Assembly (NCBI GenBank): GCA_947074145.1
Contig: CAMTOJ010000003.1
Span: 1-64,000 of the forward strand
DNA length: 64,000 nt
Origin: an uncultured Bacteroidales bacterium
Lineage (GTDB): Bacteria; Bacteroidota; Bacteroidia; Bacteroidales; JAUNSR01
Reading direction: 5' to 3'
Shown piece after piece: positions 47,347 through 57,359 of the stretch. Positions within the stretch are counted from its first letter, which is position 1. Each line of letters starts with the position of its first letter. A program made the translations under genes and the position numbers. Under the pieces are notes generated by a model that did not search any database, was not told where the DNA came from, and saw only the letters and a program-made list of their open reading frames with translations.

Positions 47347-48132
47347 TTATTTGAAGAGACAGATTTGATTCATATCTATCCATTTATTAAGTGAATCACA
47401 TAAAATAGGAGATTCTTGTCTAACTGCCCATGCCATTTTTTGAGTAAAACCGACATAAAGAGACAAATCTATATTACTATATTTAGCTTGTAATTTTGAA
47501 GCTAGCTTTTTATTACATACGGTGTAATCGATTATGGAATCTGATACCATTTCTATTAATCTTGAATTTGTCAAATCTATATGTTCTACTACGTTGATAG
47601 ATTTACCTAATTCATTTTTTAGATTATTTAGTCGTAAAACTACTGAAGGATTATCTGAAATATCTATACACTTATCTTCAAGAGAGATTACAGACTCTAT
47701 AAAATCAGGATTCTTTTTACTCGATCTCTGCACTAATACAAGTCTGTCAGTTTCTATAGTTTCAGAAAACATAAATAGATCGTTATAATCTGATGTTACT
47801 GGTATATTTATGGCAACTATATCAATTTTCTTATTGTTCAATTCGGATAGTGCTTCAGTTTTTGTACCAAAAGAGTAAATTTCAATTATCAGTGAGTCTT
47901 CAACATTTATTGATTTAAAAAAATCATAGACCTTTTCATTATCACTTCTAAATAGGTCTGAATATATAGAGTCTTTAATTACCGCAACCCTCAAAACTCT
48001 GTCATCTATTATCTCCTTATAATCGCGAACTTTTATTGATTCATTATATTTATTTAATTTATAAATAAACAAATAACCAAATATCACGAAAAGAAATAAT
48101 ATAGAATAAATCAGTAAAAGTTTACCTCTCAT
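47347..48132 (-). CDS. Membrane-anchored solute-binding-like protein (MltF-like, no transglycosylase domain)
   Basis: From the ATG at 48132 it has 261 residues. An N-terminal hydrophobic anchor (about 5-26) precedes a type 2 periplasmic binding fold of the SBP3 kind: VLRVAVIKDSI, LSELNNKKIDIVAINIPVT, VLVQRS, ISLEDKCIDISDNPSV, DYTVCNKKLA, FTQKMAWAVRQESPIL. This order resembles the N-terminal domain of the lytic transglycosylase MltF. The glutamate-bearing lysozyme-like domain is missing. It could be a sensor or decoy; no transporter genes are adjacent. A TTG at 48141 would add three residues. Confidence 0.7.
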   Translation of the reverse strand: MRGKLLLIYSILFLFVIFGYLFIYKLNKYNESIKVRDYKEIIDDRVLRVAVIKDSIYSDLFRSDNEKVYDFFKSINVEDSLIIEIYSFGTKTEALSELNNKKIDIVAINIPVTSDYNDLFMFSETIETDRLVLVQRSSKKNPDFIESVISLEDKCIDISDNPSVVLRLNNLKNELGKSINVVEHIDLTNSRLIEMVSDSIIDYTVCNKKLASKLQAKYSNIDLSLYVGFTQKMAWAVRQESPILCDSLNKWIDMNQICLFK

Positions 48133-48196
48133 ATGAAACAAAAATAATTATGGCTATATTATAAAAGTAATTGTAGACAATTAAATGACGAAAACT

Positions 48197-50173
48197 TTAA
48201 TTATTAAAGTCTATGCTTACACCCATTTTAAAAACACGGGGATTAAACGGATAATTAGGTGCCAGAAAATATTCATTCGAACCAAACAATCCTTTATTGA
48301 CATGATACATCATGACAAAAAATCTAGCTTGCTTTAATTTACAATTTGCGAAAACATTCATCAAAGGATAGTTTCCAACTTTCATATCTTCCTGTGTATG
48401 ATACATCTGAGTTGCAGGTTGATATAGAGGTGCATAATATTTGGTAAAATAATTGCAATCAACACCAAGTTGTGTTCTCAATACTCCTGCAATGGTAAAA
48501 TTCAGATAGATTTGAGAATAAACAGTTATATCAGGAAGTGGAATTATAGAAGAACTTGATTTTTGATATGTTACACTATTCTTCCAGTTGAAAATTCCAA
48601 ATTTAAAATCTTGATTTATGGTAGCAGAGAAAATCTGTATATTTCCATTATCTTGAACCGGTAAGGCCGAATTGTTGAAATAAACATATTTTGTGATATT
48701 TTCCACACCTGCACTTAATGAAGTTCTGGTAAATGGTATTACCAGATCACCGGCTACTCGATAACGTTGCTCTTTGTCAAAATTATTTTTCCATCTGAAA
48801 TGATTTGTAAATAATCTTCTTGTATAATAATTTGCTTCTGTATTTTTAAAAAAACCATTAGCTCGAACTATTATTGAATCTCCAACAAGAGGAATCTTCG
48901 TTTGAAGAGCTCCCGTTATCTCGATATCACCAATATTATAACCGGTCAATGCTACTTTTCCTTGTGCATTATAAGTTAATATTGAACCCTTTGTCTTACT
49001 TAATTCTCCTCCAACCCAAAGAACATCCGTTCTATAGTGACGGGCAATATATCCAAGATCTATAGAGTCTTGCATATTAGTATATTTTCGGTTATCAAGT
49101 GTTACAAAAGCTGCAAGTCCAAATTTCGAATATTTATTAAACCCTTCGTTTAATGTAATTGCCAAAGTGTTTTTTACGCTCCAATAACGTAAAGAATCAT
49201 CTGTCACTTGATCATTAATATAATTATTTGCAAAAAAACCATCTGTAACAACACCACCTTTATCAATTACAAATTTTCTATAGTTGTTATTAAACTGAAA
49301 AGTATGTACAAAACTCGATACAGGGATAAACTCAACATAAAGCGTTGAATCATCTTCGCTCTTAGTATACTCCCTTTCAAAACCAACCTTATATCGTTGT
49401 GTAAAAAAATACTCAGTATTTTTTACTCTATTCCATGTATCAATAAGATTAGTGGGTATATTTCTGGGATCTGACAAATTAGAATTAACATTCTCAGGTC
49501 TTAAGATGTATTCAATATCAGAGATACCTCCATTTTCCTGATTTGAAAAATTCTCAAAATTCACATAGGCATGTGCATCATATTTATCACTAATATAACT
49601 TCCAAAAATCTGCCAACTAGTTGATTTAACGCCTTGAAAATTATAAAATCCGCGAGTATATAAATAGTCAAGAGAGGCACCAAAACCAAGTTTTTTATTA
49701 ACATTTGCTCCGAATGTACCCATTAAACGATCCTCTGCATTAGGTTTTGAACCTCCTGTCAGATAAGACAATTGAGTAAAAGGAATTTGCGTATTATAGA
49801 ATTTTATATTTGTGGGATTTACACTAAATCGTTCATAGGCCTTTAAGAACATAAAATCAGGAGTATTCAACCGATCAAAAAATATACGTGACTCGCCTGG
49901 GGTCCCAAAGTTGCCTAGATAATTATATGATCCGCTAAAATCATCTTCTATATCGGTTTTATAATAATCAAGAAATGTAGTATCCTGTTCAACAAAATAT
50001 CGGGAATATAAATTAGGAGTCAATTTCCAAGCATAGGATTTTACTTCCTGTACAATACAAGGGTCTTCATTTTTATTTGAGACATCCTCAGGAACAAAAC
50101 TCGGATTTTCCTGTGATTTTACTGTTAATGCAATTCCCAGAAGAATTATTATAGTATATAAAACACGTTTCAT
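48197..50173 (-). CDS. Putative porin, large outer-membrane beta barrel
   Basis: From the ATG at 50173 it has 658 residues with a signal peptide (about 1-20, cut after VKS). The rest shows many alternating beta strands (FGASLDYLYTRGFYNF, YDAHAYVNFENFS, YKVGFEREYT), ending RVFKMGVSIDFNN. This matches the large family called putative porin in Bacteroidota. The substrate is unknown. A TTG at 50224 is rejected because the TATCTTTGC box lies between it and the ATG. It is downstream of the AsmA-like gene on the same strand. Confidence 0.83.
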   Translation of the reverse strand: MKRVLYTIIILLGIALTVKSQENPSFVPEDVSNKNEDPCIVQEVKSYAWKLTPNLYSRYFVEQDTTFLDYYKTDIEDDFSGSYNYLGNFGTPGESRIFFDRLNTPDFMFLKAYERFSVNPTNIKFYNTQIPFTQLSYLTGGSKPNAEDRLMGTFGANVNKKLGFGASLDYLYTRGFYNFQGVKSTSWQIFGSYISDKYDAHAYVNFENFSNQENGGISDIEYILRPENVNSNLSDPRNIPTNLIDTWNRVKNTEYFFTQRYKVGFEREYTKSEDDSTLYVEFIPVSSFVHTFQFNNNYRKFVIDKGGVVTDGFFANNYINDQVTDDSLRYWSVKNTLAITLNEGFNKYSKFGLAAFVTLDNRKYTNMQDSIDLGYIARHYRTDVLWVGGELSKTKGSILTYNAQGKVALTGYNIGDIEITGALQTKIPLVGDSIIVRANGFFKNTEANYYTRRLFTNHFRWKNNFDKEQRYRVAGDLVIPFTRTSLSAGVENITKYVYFNNSALPVQDNGNIQIFSATINQDFKFGIFNWKNSVTYQKSSSSIIPLPDITVYSQIYLNFTIAGVLRTQLGVDCNYFTKYYAPLYQPATQMYHTQEDMKVGNYPLMNVFANCKLKQARFFVMMYHVNKGLFGSNEYFLAPNYPFNPRVFKMGVSIDFNN

Positions 50174-50179
50174 AGCCCG

Positions 50180-50187
50180 CAAAGATA
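50180..50187 (-). promoter_or_regulatory. Bacteroidota -7 box very near the start of the putative porin gene
   Basis: The minus strand reads TATCTTTG followed by C, only seven bases before the ATG at 50173. If used, the mRNA would be leaderless or nearly so. Confidence 0.48.
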
Positions 50188-50247
50188 AGATAAAATAAGA
50201 AATTGCAAGAATAATAAACTTCAATAAACGTAAATACTCCTTTAATC

Positions 50248-50281
50248 AATATGTGATTTTAAACTATGATAATCACATATT
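50248..50281. repeat. Perfect 11-bp inverted repeat
   Basis: AATATGTGATT (50248-50258) and AATCACATATT (50271-50281) are perfect complements around a 12-base loop. It lies 41 bases after the AsmA-like gene stop and 75 before the porin ATG. Neither strand has a strong T-run, so it may be a weak terminator or a regulatory site. Confidence 0.5.
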
Positions 50282-50321
50282 AATATTATTAACTTATTGA
50301 ACAGGTTTTATAAAGAATTGA

Positions 50322-52991
50322 TTATTGATTTTCTATTTTATTAATTATTTCTGACGCCTTTTTTTGTGCTTCTTTTTTAAGTTTTTCAGCTGCTTTCTCT
50401 GCACCAAGTTTCTTTAATTTGTTATCGCCAGCCATTTCAATCAATTTATCACCCTGTTTCTCAGCTTCTTTAACAAGAGCATCTGCTTGTTTTTTGGCTT
50501 CTTCCAGCAATTCGGTCTTTTTCTTTTCTGTAATATCATTGATGCCACTTTTTATACTATCATTTTTAAGTCCTAATTTATCGGCTAATAAATCTTTTAC
50601 TTTTTCAGTAGCCTTATTAGAAAGATCAGATGTTAGAGCTTTAGTATCAAGAGACACATCAGGTTTAGAGAAGGTTCCCTTTATTGTAAATGGAAGATTA
50701 TTAATACTCATATTCATTATCTTCACCTTATCTGAAGGAATTGAAATTTTGCCTTTTAAGTCAAGAGTCTGATTAAGCCCCGTATATCCGGAAAGTGCTA
50801 TTGTAGTTGAACCGGTTTTTATATCAAATGGATTTATTATTAATTTCCCATTCTCTATTTCAAATGAAACATTTGCATCATTTACCGATATGTTTTTCAG
50901 TTGTTCATATTTTAACAATTCGGATATTTTGTCAATAGCTTCTACTCCAGATATAGACACATTATTACTTTTTAGATTACCTTTAGCTAACAAACTATTA
51001 AGATCGGGAGCAAAATCAGGAAGAATTTGAGTTTTAAGATTTAATTTCATTGAATAATTACCTGTCATATTCTTAAAAACAGGTGCTATTTTTTGCAATG
51101 ATTCTACAGATTCAAAACTTTTCTTAAACGAGGCATTTACTATATTCAAATCAAACCCAGCTTCTGGTTTTTCATCTTTAAGCGTAGAATAGCGTCCATT
51201 CATATTTATATTTCCATCAAAAGCATTCATTTTAAGAGAAGATATATCTGCTACGCTTTGCTTCAATGTCATAATTCCGGAAAGATCTGTTAGTACAACA
51301 TTATCAATTAGAACTTCTGAAACATTTAAGTTTAATCGAAACTCAACATTTTCAGGAATTATTATTACTCCGGTAGACTCCTCGATATTATCTTCCTCTG
51401 AATTATTAGTCTCTACTTTTGTCATAAAGTCTGAGAGCAATACTTTATTTGAATTTACATTCAATATACCTTTTATAGTCCCCCCTTTTACAACATAAGA
51501 TATAAAATTCTCAACTTTTCCCGAAAAATTGAGAAGACTTGAATTTATTAATATATTAAGATTTTTCAACTCAACATATTTGGGAGTAAACACTAAGTTT
51601 GCCTCATTAATAGTTATTTTTCCTATATCATTGTTTTCCAAACTCAAATCTGAAATTCTCAATGATCCTGAGGCTTTCATATTTTCATATAATTCTTTTT
51701 CTATTTCAGACATTGAACCATTGATATTCAAATCGGCAGTCACCACCCCTTTAAGCTCTTTTATTTCCTGAGAAGGTATCACTTCTGAAATTTTTGTAAG
51801 GTCAATCGTACCTTTGGCTTTAATTTTATAATTCAAATCTGAAACCATATTCGAAAAAATAGCGTTCATATCAAAACTATTTTCAAGAATTGAAAAATGG
51901 AATTTTTCTATTTGAGTAGTTATCTTATCAACATTACCACCTTCTGAAAATGCTCGTATATCGATATTAATATTATCTATAGAAGTTGAAATATTTTCAT
52001 AACCGATTCTTCCGTTATTAGCTTTTAATGACAAATCAAATGCAGGTAAAATATCCTCATAAATCTCGCCTCTTATCCAGCCATTCAATTTTATATCACC
52101 TGAGGCATTTAGTTTATTATAATCATTAGCATAAATTGACGGGATAAGGGATAATATCTCTTTAAATGAAATATTATTAGTATTCATCTTTAGATCAAGC
52201 TTGGTCTTCTCTGAATCAGACATATCAACCCAACCTTCAATAGAAGTTTTAATATCATTTATAGAAACACTATTGGTTCCAAGTATAAAAATCTTATCTT
52301 TTAAATTTGCATTTATATCCAATTTGGCTAATACCTTTAGATCTGAAACATATTTTACATTGTCTATAAATGCATTAATCTTATCTATTTCAATTTCTGA
52401 CTTTAAGATAGTCTCCTCTTCATTTAATGCTCCGGAAAGAAATAAAGAAAGTTCTTTCATTTCAAATTTCTGATTCGTCATACAATCGAAATAAGAAATA
52501 TTGCAACTTTTTATTATAAACTTATTCAGAGAAAGATTAAAGCTTTTTTCATTTGAGTTCTCTTCTGTTTCCTCTTCTATTTCAATTTCTTCAGTATCTT
52601 TTACAATATCCCAATTTGGAATACCTTCGCAATTTAATTTGGCATTTATAACAGGTTTTTCTATAATTATTTCTGTTATCTCAATATTTTCAGATCTTAT
52701 TATACTCATCAAATTAACAGTTGCTGAAATATAAGAAGTTGATATAAGAGTATCTCCTTCAAAACAACTATTTCCCTCAATAACAAAATCATTGATATTT
52801 ATCGAAACATGAGGAAATGCACGGAACAAACTTATGTTTACGTCTTTAAAATCAACCTTTGCATCTACAAGTTCATTGATCTCTGATTTTACCAATAAAG
52901 TAATTTTATCTTTAAAAAAAATAGGAACGATAATCATTGCAAATAATATTACCGCTATGACTCCACAAAGTATTTTGGCTAAGCTCTTCAT
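50322..52991 (-). CDS. AsmA-family protein
   Basis: The 889-residue protein has one N-terminal membrane anchor (about 7-25, followed by basic residues) and a long periplasmic beta-taco part. Family marks are DAKVDFKDVNISLFRAFPHVSININDFVI in adjacent short blocks near residues 45-75 and SKPDVSLDTKAL near 790. Repeated segments of the kind NGSMSEIEKELYENMK and IRGEIYEDILPAF occur. AsmA-like proteins bridge inner and outer membranes and transport or chaperone phospholipids; a role in lipid flow is therefore likely. The last 90 residues are a charged helix (EEAKKQADALVKEAEKQGDK). Confidence 0.85.
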   Translation of the reverse strand: MKSLAKILCGVIAVILFAMIIVPIFFKDKITLLVKSEINELVDAKVDFKDVNISLFRAFPHVSININDFVIEGNSCFEGDTLISTSYISATVNLMSIIRSENIEITEIIIEKPVINAKLNCEGIPNWDIVKDTEEIEIEEETEENSNEKSFNLSLNKFIIKSCNISYFDCMTNQKFEMKELSLFLSGALNEEETILKSEIEIDKINAFIDNVKYVSDLKVLAKLDINANLKDKIFILGTNSVSINDIKTSIEGWVDMSDSEKTKLDLKMNTNNISFKEILSLIPSIYANDYNKLNASGDIKLNGWIRGEIYEDILPAFDLSLKANNGRIGYENISTSIDNINIDIRAFSEGGNVDKITTQIEKFHFSILENSFDMNAIFSNMVSDLNYKIKAKGTIDLTKISEVIPSQEIKELKGVVTADLNINGSMSEIEKELYENMKASGSLRISDLSLENNDIGKITINEANLVFTPKYVELKNLNILINSSLLNFSGKVENFISYVVKGGTIKGILNVNSNKVLLSDFMTKVETNNSEEDNIEESTGVIIIPENVEFRLNLNVSEVLIDNVVLTDLSGIMTLKQSVADISSLKMNAFDGNINMNGRYSTLKDEKPEAGFDLNIVNASFKKSFESVESLQKIAPVFKNMTGNYSMKLNLKTQILPDFAPDLNSLLAKGNLKSNNVSISGVEAIDKISELLKYEQLKNISVNDANVSFEIENGKLIINPFDIKTGSTTIALSGYTGLNQTLDLKGKISIPSDKVKIMNMSINNLPFTIKGTFSKPDVSLDTKALTSDLSNKATEKVKDLLADKLGLKNDSIKSGINDITEKKKTELLEEAKKQADALVKEAEKQGDKLIEMAGDNKLKKLGAEKAAEKLKKEAQKKASEIINKIENQ

Positions 52992-53260
52992 ATTTAATTA
53001 ATTTTATTAATTACAAATAAACGAATTTTAATTAATTGTTTTACTTATCTAGCTCTAAAACTATTTACAATAATAGATTTCCCTCTAAATATATTTATCT
53101 CATATTATTTTGGCTTTTTAATATTTATATCATAAAGCATTTTAAATAAAAAAAATTAATTGTCAATAAAAAATTCAATTCACAAACACAATAAAGCAGT
53201 CAGTTTGTTTATCTTAATAATAATTGACACTCAGTTATTATTTAAATAAGGTAGGTACTT

Positions 53261-55414
53261 ATGATGAATATAAATCTGCTTTTTATTCAGGAATTCCAAC
53301 TTCCAATTTCTAATCCTGTAATAAAATTCTTAATAATTCTTCTCATTATTCTATTTGCTCCTATTATTTTGAATAGAATAAAGATTCCTCATATTTTGGG
53401 ATTGATAATTGCAGGTGCTGTTATCGGTCCAAATGGATTCAACTTAATGACGAGAGATAGCGGTATAATACTATCTGGAACTGCTGGTCTTTTATATATT
53501 ATGTTTTTGGCCGGACTTGAAATCGAATTCAACGAATTCATTCGCAACTGTAAAAAGAGTGTTGTTTTCGGATTACTAACTTTTCTAATCCCAATGATTT
53601 TAGGAATTTTATCAGCCGTTTTCATATTAAAATTAAATATTCTTACATCTATTCTTTTGGCAAGTCTATTTGCATCTCACACATTAATTGCCTATCCCAT
53701 AATATCTAAACTCGGAGTAAAAGGAAATCGAGCTGTAAATATTACAGTGGGAGGCACGCTTATTACTGATACACTTGCGTTAGTTGTTCTTGCAATCATT
53801 GTTGGACTTTCTCATGGTGAAATGAATCGAATATTTTGGATAAAGCTAATTGTTTCTATTCTCACTTTCGGAGCTGTAGTAATGATTATATTTCCTATAA
53901 TAGCTAGATTTTTCTTTAAGCATTATACAGATGGAATATCACAATATATATTTGTTCTTGTAATGGTATTTCTTGGAGCTTCTCTTGCTGAACTTGCTGG
54001 AATTGAAGGTATAATAGGTGCATTTCTTTCAGGTCTTTCTCTTAATAGACTTATACCACACTCTTCTCCTCTTATGAACAGAATTGAATTTATCGGAAAC
54101 GCTATATTCATTCCTTTTTTTCTTATCAGCGTAGGGATGTTAATTGATTATAGAGTTTTTATCTCAGGCTGGAGTACTATTTTTACAGCAGCTATAATGA
54201 CTATAATTGCAACATTATCAAAATTCATAGCAGCAGTTACAATACAAAAAATTTACAAATATAATTCTAGTGAAAGGGATATTATTTTCGGATTAAGTAA
54301 TGCACAAGCTGCTGCTACATTGGCAGCAGTATTAGTTGGTTACAATGTTATTTTAGGATATAATCAAGACGGAGATCCCGAACGCTTATTATCTGAAAAT
54401 ATCTTAAACGGCACAATTATAATGATTTTAATAACCTGCACAATTGCGTCTTTTGTAGCTCAAAAAGGGGCTCGTAGAATAGCTTTAAATGAAAGCTTCG
54501 ATGATATAAAAGTTGATAAGGATTTTAACAATATATTGATACCTATAAGTAATCCTGCTAATGTTGAGGAAATGATATCTTTAGCATTCATCCTTGAATC
54601 CAATATTAACACAAATTCAATTACGGTTGCAAATATTATTGATAATACCTCTACATTGGAAACTCAACAAGGAAATGCCAGGAAAATATTTGAATTAGCT
54701 CTTCAATACTCATCTTCTGCCGATCGTCAAATAAATACATGTCTAAGGTATGATACTAATTATACTAATGGAATATTAAATCTTATAAGAGAACGAGATA
54801 TAAATGACCTTATTATAGGTATTGATATAGATAAGTTTCTGAAACATTCCATGCTTGGTCAGATAACTAAAGACATTGTAAAAAACAGTAATGTTACAAC
54901 ATATATTTATCATGCCATTCAACCAATACAAACTATAAAAAGACATATACTTATAATTCCACCAAATGCTGAGCAAGAATTAGGTTTTAGGTATTGGATG
55001 ATAAGAATGTGGAGTTTTTTTAATAAAATGGGAACAAACGTTACTATTTATGCGAACGAATCCACGATTAATCTCTTATATTCAATCAATGAGGCCATAC
55101 CACTTAAAGTAGAATTCAAAAAAATTATCAAATACAAGGACCTTCTTATTATTTCAAGAGAGATAAAAAATGATGATTGTTTAATATTTGTTATGAGTCG
55201 GAAGTCAAGTCCCTCTTATGATGAAAAAATGGAGGAAATACCCTATTATATTCATTCTTATTTTAATCAAAATAGTTTTGTAATGATTTATCCTTTTCAA
55301 CAATATGAAAATACCCTTGATTCAGACAATATAATGAACCCCTCCTCTATGTCTGCATTTTTAAAAATTGAAGATATTGTTGATAGTATTATAAATAAAA
55401 TACGTAAGAAATAA
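53261..55414 (+). CDS. Cation:proton antiporter (CPA2/Kef-type) with a C-terminal universal-stress-like part
   Basis: The 717-residue protein has about 12 membrane segments in residues 10-400, with the CPA blocks IPHILGLIIAGAVIGPNGF (about 43-61) and FLAGLEIEFNEF, and the pore residues in DTLALVVLAIIVG and ELAGIEGIIGAFLSGLSL. Residues about 410-717 are soluble, with two UspA-like alpha/beta sections (FNNILIPISNP, RHILIIPPNA). It exchanges Na+ or K+ for protons in the inner membrane. A KTN nucleotide-binding domain is not visible. It is a single gene with a two-codon ATGATG start. Confidence 0.9.
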   Translation: MMNINLLFIQEFQLPISNPVIKFLIILLIILFAPIILNRIKIPHILGLIIAGAVIGPNGFNLMTRDSGIILSGTAGLLYIMFLAGLEIEFNEFIRNCKKSVVFGLLTFLIPMILGILSAVFILKLNILTSILLASLFASHTLIAYPIISKLGVKGNRAVNITVGGTLITDTLALVVLAIIVGLSHGEMNRIFWIKLIVSILTFGAVVMIIFPIIARFFFKHYTDGISQYIFVLVMVFLGASLAELAGIEGIIGAFLSGLSLNRLIPHSSPLMNRIEFIGNAIFIPFFLISVGMLIDYRVFISGWSTIFTAAIMTIIATLSKFIAAVTIQKIYKYNSSERDIIFGLSNAQAAATLAAVLVGYNVILGYNQDGDPERLLSENILNGTIIMILITCTIASFVAQKGARRIALNESFDDIKVDKDFNNILIPISNPANVEEMISLAFILESNINTNSITVANIIDNTSTLETQQGNARKIFELALQYSSSADRQINTCLRYDTNYTNGILNLIRERDINDLIIGIDIDKFLKHSMLGQITKDIVKNSNVTTYIYHAIQPIQTIKRHILIIPPNAEQELGFRYWMIRMWSFFNKMGTNVTIYANESTINLLYSINEAIPLKVEFKKIIKYKDLLIISREIKNDDCLIFVMSRKSSPSYDEKMEEIPYYIHSYFNQNSFVMIYPFQQYENTLDSDNIMNPSSMSAFLKIEDIVDSIINKIRKK

Positions 55415-55502
55415 AAGAACATGATAAATTAAACAGATCGTTGAATAAGTTGTTTTGTTTATGTTATAACATTTCTAATCATAGTTATTATAAACTATCT
55501 AT

Positions 55503-56477
55503 ATGAATAAATTAAAATACATTATCAATAGATGTGTAATATTATGCATAGTAATATTATCATCTTGCGGAGATAATCATATTATAAATGATATTTATGT
55601 TGATTATCCTTTTAGTAACAATGACTCGACTTCAATTTCTAATGGATCGAAACAGACATATAGAGTTTCATTTACAGCTATGGTTGATGAAGTGGTTACG
55701 AAAACTACCAATACGACACCACTTCAGGCAAGTAGATATGTCACTATATATACATTTATATATATGAACGATTATGTCACTACAAAAAGTTACCAGACAG
55801 CACAAGCAGGACTTTTATCTCCGGTAGATGGTGATATTTTAAGTATACCTGACGGCTCCTATGAATTTTATGCTCTTTCGGTTGGAAATAAACCTGTATA
55901 TCCACCAACTGTAACGGATTTTAGCACAGGATTTGCTACACCTTTATCTAATGGAATAGATTACTTATCGGCTCAGCTCACAAATGAATCTATAAGCGGT
56001 AATACAACTATACCCTTAACATTTTCTCATGCATGTTCTCAAATAATGATCAAAATTGTACCAGAAGATGCTTCATTAACAACGTTAGACTCTATTACCT
56101 CTGCAACTATATCCGCGCCAAGCACAACATCTCTCTTTCTTAGTTTATTTACAGGAAGAATAAGTCAATCAAGAGCTCTATCCTCTACTGCTGAAACTAT
56201 GTATATATCCGGAGATACTTGTCACCAAATACTTTTACCTCTGACATACACAGGAGATCTGACGATGAATTTTTCTGCCATTATAAATGGCGAGAAAGAA
56301 GCCAGAGATTACTCAGTAAAAATCCCTTTAGTAGACGACACATTAGCCGCCGGAAGTTCTTATTTATATGAGATATTTATTACCTCAAGCTCTGTAAACT
56401 TTAATTCTGTTAATGTAAAGGACTGGACTGAAGTAAACGAAACAGGGACTCCAATAAGTTCTACGGTTTCAAATTGA
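55503..56477 (+). CDS. Fimbrillin-family (Mfa1-like) lipoprotein
   Basis: The 324-residue protein has a lipobox (LSSC, Cys22). Residues 50-110 form a beta-rich start (YRVSFTAMVDEVVTKTT), and the later pattern LTFSHACSQIMIKIVPED, LLPLTYTGDLTMNFS, LAAGSSYLYEIFI and VKDWTEV is that of fimbrillin-like proteins (Mfa_like_1). These form surface fimbriae or tips, usually by gingipain-type cleavage and donor-strand exchange. No anchor or other fimbrial subunits are adjacent, so it is an orphan. The signal is a lipoprotein type as expected. Family call moderate to good. Confidence 0.78.
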   Translation: MNKLKYIINRCVILCIVILSSCGDNHIINDIYVDYPFSNNDSTSISNGSKQTYRVSFTAMVDEVVTKTTNTTPLQASRYVTIYTFIYMNDYVTTKSYQTAQAGLLSPVDGDILSIPDGSYEFYALSVGNKPVYPPTVTDFSTGFATPLSNGIDYLSAQLTNESISGNTTIPLTFSHACSQIMIKIVPEDASLTTLDSITSATISAPSTTSLFLSLFTGRISQSRALSSTAETMYISGDTCHQILLPLTYTGDLTMNFSAIINGEKEARDYSVKIPLVDDTLAAGSSYLYEIFITSSSVNFNSVNVKDWTEVNETGTPISSTVSN

Positions 56478-56519
56478 TTTAAAAAGGAAATAATTATAAA
56501 TGCTTATTAAAAATTTATT

Positions 56520-56957
56520 TTATTTCCTTTGTGAAAAATTTCCAATCTTAATCGATTTTACAAATTTGTCAATTATCGGCATTAATGTTTCAACATCATT
56601 AATGTTTCCACATAATAATTCTAAAGGACAACCTCCTGTTCCTTCTCTATTTATAATATATGGCACTAACTCCATGTATCCAACTTTTACATTATACAAT
56701 TGTAACAAATCCAATGCAGACTTACTAATAACCCTTGTCCACAACTCTTCAATTTGCCCTTTAACTAATAATGAGGCGGCTCCTTTGCCAACAATCTTAT
56801 CAACTACATATGCCCCCTTTAGAAATTCGAAATCATTATGGTATAATTCATAAAGGTCCATCACCCCTTTTTTTTCAAATGTTCTTATTTGGTCATTATT
56901 ACACACAATACAAGAGTAATTATTCTTATCTAATAAATCTATTAATTCTTTTTTCAT
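56520..56957 (-). CDS. DUF1893 family protein
   Basis: The 145-residue protein opens MKKELIDLLDKNNYSCIVCN and contains GVMDLYELYH, FLKGAYVVDKIVGKGAASLLV (two adjacent motifs), VKVGYMELVPYIINREGTGGCPLELLCG and ends in a basic tail. This is the DUF1893/TM1506 set, with a cytidine-deaminase-like fold but uncertain activity. Cys115 in GGCPLE is near the position of a deaminase zinc ligand. A loose inverted repeat spans its stop codon. It is convergent with the fimbrillin-like gene and divergent from the T9SS gene. Confidence 0.9.
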   Translation of the reverse strand: MKKELIDLLDKNNYSCIVCNNDQIRTFEKKGVMDLYELYHNDFEFLKGAYVVDKIVGKGAASLLVKGQIEELWTRVISKSALDLLQLYNVKVGYMELVPYIINREGTGGCPLELLCGNINDVETLMPIIDKFVKSIKIGNFSQRK

Positions 56958-57359
56958 TTAAAATGAGTTTTTTATTTATATTACCATTATACAAAAATAC
57001 AATTTTTATACACTTTCAATTTTTAAAATTCGTTAGAAGAAGTACGAAAAACTCAAGAACATTAATTATCAATTATTTTCATATTTGTCGTAAATCACAA
57101 ATATACACATGAGTATCATTTTGCATAAAAATACCCTTATTTTAGTTTAATAATTAATATTTTTTTCTATTTTTGCGTCAGTTTGAAACCAAAACCTAGT
57201 TTTTATTAATATTTATGCTTACTATACATTAATCATTGATTTTGAATTGTCATAAATTAAATTAAACACTGTATTTATTATCACCTTTTAACAAACTATT
57301 TATTTCAAAATATTTCATTTATAAATTATCATTTTTGTTAATTATTTAATCATCACTTT
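56958..57359. other. Divergent region between DUF1893 and the T9SS cargo gene
   Basis: This 402-base AT-rich stretch has a TAnnTTTG box on the plus strand at 57168-57175 and otherwise long A and T runs. No reading frame is supportable. Confidence 0.5.
57168..57175 (+). promoter_or_regulatory. Candidate -7 box for the T9SS cargo gene
   Basis: TATTTTTG followed by C, 184 bases upstream of the ATG at 57360. The long leader makes it less certain than the others. Confidence 0.32.
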
